Source: Candidatus Methanovirga basalitermitum (lineage in GTDB: Archaea > Methanobacteriota > Methanobacteria > Methanobacteriales > Methanobacteriaceae). Taken from it: DNA of 13,751 bases. Position 1 is the stretch's first letter. Every line of letters begins with the position of its first letter. Below are positions 13,234 to 13,751 of the stretch, one piece after another. The stretch lies in assembly GCA_031284445.1 (NCBI GenBank), contig JAISZW010000049.1:1-13751 (forward strand), in the 5' to 3' direction. Under the pieces are notes generated by a model. The model searched no databases and had not been told where the DNA came from. It saw only the letters and a list, made by a program, of their open reading frames with translations. The position numbers were made by a program, and so were the translations under genes.

Positions 13234-13751
13234 AATGGATTTTTAATGGTATTTTGGGGGGACTGTCCAAATTATTTACTGATAACTTTTATATAGTATT
13301 TTGAGTGTATATATAATAGACGAGTCAAAGATTGATTATTTATAGTATAGTCCTGGACATTTGATTTAAAAATGATGAATATAACATAAGATCTTCTAAA
13401 AAATTGTTGTTTATATTCATGTCTATAATTTGATGAGTCTTAATATAGATATTATTTTTAAAACTTTGGTCGAGTACTATATTATACATATTATAACAAG
13501 GTGTCTCATTTTCATGAAAAATTCAAGACATGGAAAAATGTATCTGGTGAATCTGAAAGGTATATTATAGTAGTTTCAAAAAGTACAGCTTAAAACTTAT
13601 TTAAATTTAAAAATTAATCTTGAACTACTTTGAATTTTTAAACAAAGTTAAATTCATATAGATAAAAATCCGATTGCTATTTAACTAAAAATTAAAGGAT
13701 AATATCCTTTGAATTTAAAATCAAAGCTATTTCCAATAGTTTTAAAATCAC
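13234..13751. other. Gene-poor AT-rich region with short dyads
   Basis: No convincing gene is seen in these 518 bases. Short palindromic words occur: GGACTGTCC (13260-13268) and GTCCTGGAC (13350-13358), TTTTCATGAAAA (13509-13520), and AAAGGAT-AAT-ATCCTTT (13694-13710). Two 20-base dyads (13628-13647 and 13707-13726), each with CTTTG and CAAAG arms, agree at 17 of 20 positions. A 43-codon open stretch (13462-13593) without a good start or ribosome-binding site is probably noise or a gene remnant. The region may be the upstream control region of a gene beyond the window. Confidence 0.4.

Noticed and set aside
13260..13358. GGACTGTCC and GTCCTGGAC as ends of a 100-bp insertion element
   Set aside because: The shared inverted core is only six bases (TGTCCA/TGGACA), there is no target duplication, and nothing lies between them. 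Evidence is too weak.
13462..13593. 43-codon open stretch as a small gene or adhesin remnant
   Set aside because: There is no start codon with a ribosome-binding site and no recognisable homology; a frame of this length can occur by chance.
1..13751. CRISPR array, tRNA or rRNA gene
   Set aside because: No regularly spaced repeats and no tRNA- or rRNA-like segments were seen on reading both strands.

Overview
The window is very A+T-rich and looks like a methanogenic archaeon of the order Methanobacteriales, most likely Methanobrevibacter or a close relative. The evidence is an archaeal-type riboflavin synthase, an F420H2 oxidase (FprA), an archaeal SepF and a ZPR1-type zinc-finger protein. 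Archaeal ribosome-binding sites are strong, and promoters look like TATA boxes. The genus is an inference; no 16S rRNA or mcr gene is present.

Layout, left to right. (1) 157-2142, plus strand: a four-gene cluster with ribC, a family 2 glycosyltransferase resembling dolichyl-phosphate-mannose synthase, a DUF2304 three-helix membrane protein, and a small membrane-anchored protein whose tail is packed with N-glycosylation sequons. (2) 2224-4004, minus strand: an oxygen-defence pair, a ferritin-like rubrerythrin-family protein and FprA, each apparently with its own promoter. (3) 4227-5782: a gene-free island that reads as a nested mobile-element wreck. A decayed IS5-type element (about 1.0 kb originally, inverted ends GARAGTTTCTATTAA, flanking TCAT) has been split by a 514-bp element with its own inverted ends and a perfect 9-bp target duplication. 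(4) 5907-7238, plus: a large unrecognised membrane protein with a disordered basic middle and a C-terminal domain resembling degenerate PLD/TrmB-type domains. (5) 7441-8214, minus: larB (nickel-pincer nucleotide synthesis). (6) 8440-10818, plus: a single-domain AAA ATPase followed by an imidazolonepropionase/prolidase-like amidohydrolase. (7) 10831-11409, minus: the ZPR1-type zinc-finger protein. (8) 11667-13233, plus: a DUF1611/COG3367 P-loop protein and the FtsZ anchor SepF. (9) 13234-13751: no convincing gene, only short dyad repeats.

How the genes may work together. The GT2, DUF2304 and sequon-rich proteins could form a membrane glycosylation unit. Rubrerythrin and FprA protect a strict anaerobe from peroxide and oxygen. 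The AAA ATPase and amidohydrolase are tightly spaced and probably co-transcribed. SepF belongs to the FtsZ-based division machinery.

A recurring feature is an AGGTGA-type Shine-Dalgarno element at a nearly fixed distance (4-5 nt) from the start codon. It lets several start sites be set with confidence and shows that about half of the 13 genes begin with GTG or TTG. No tRNA, rRNA or CRISPR array was seen.
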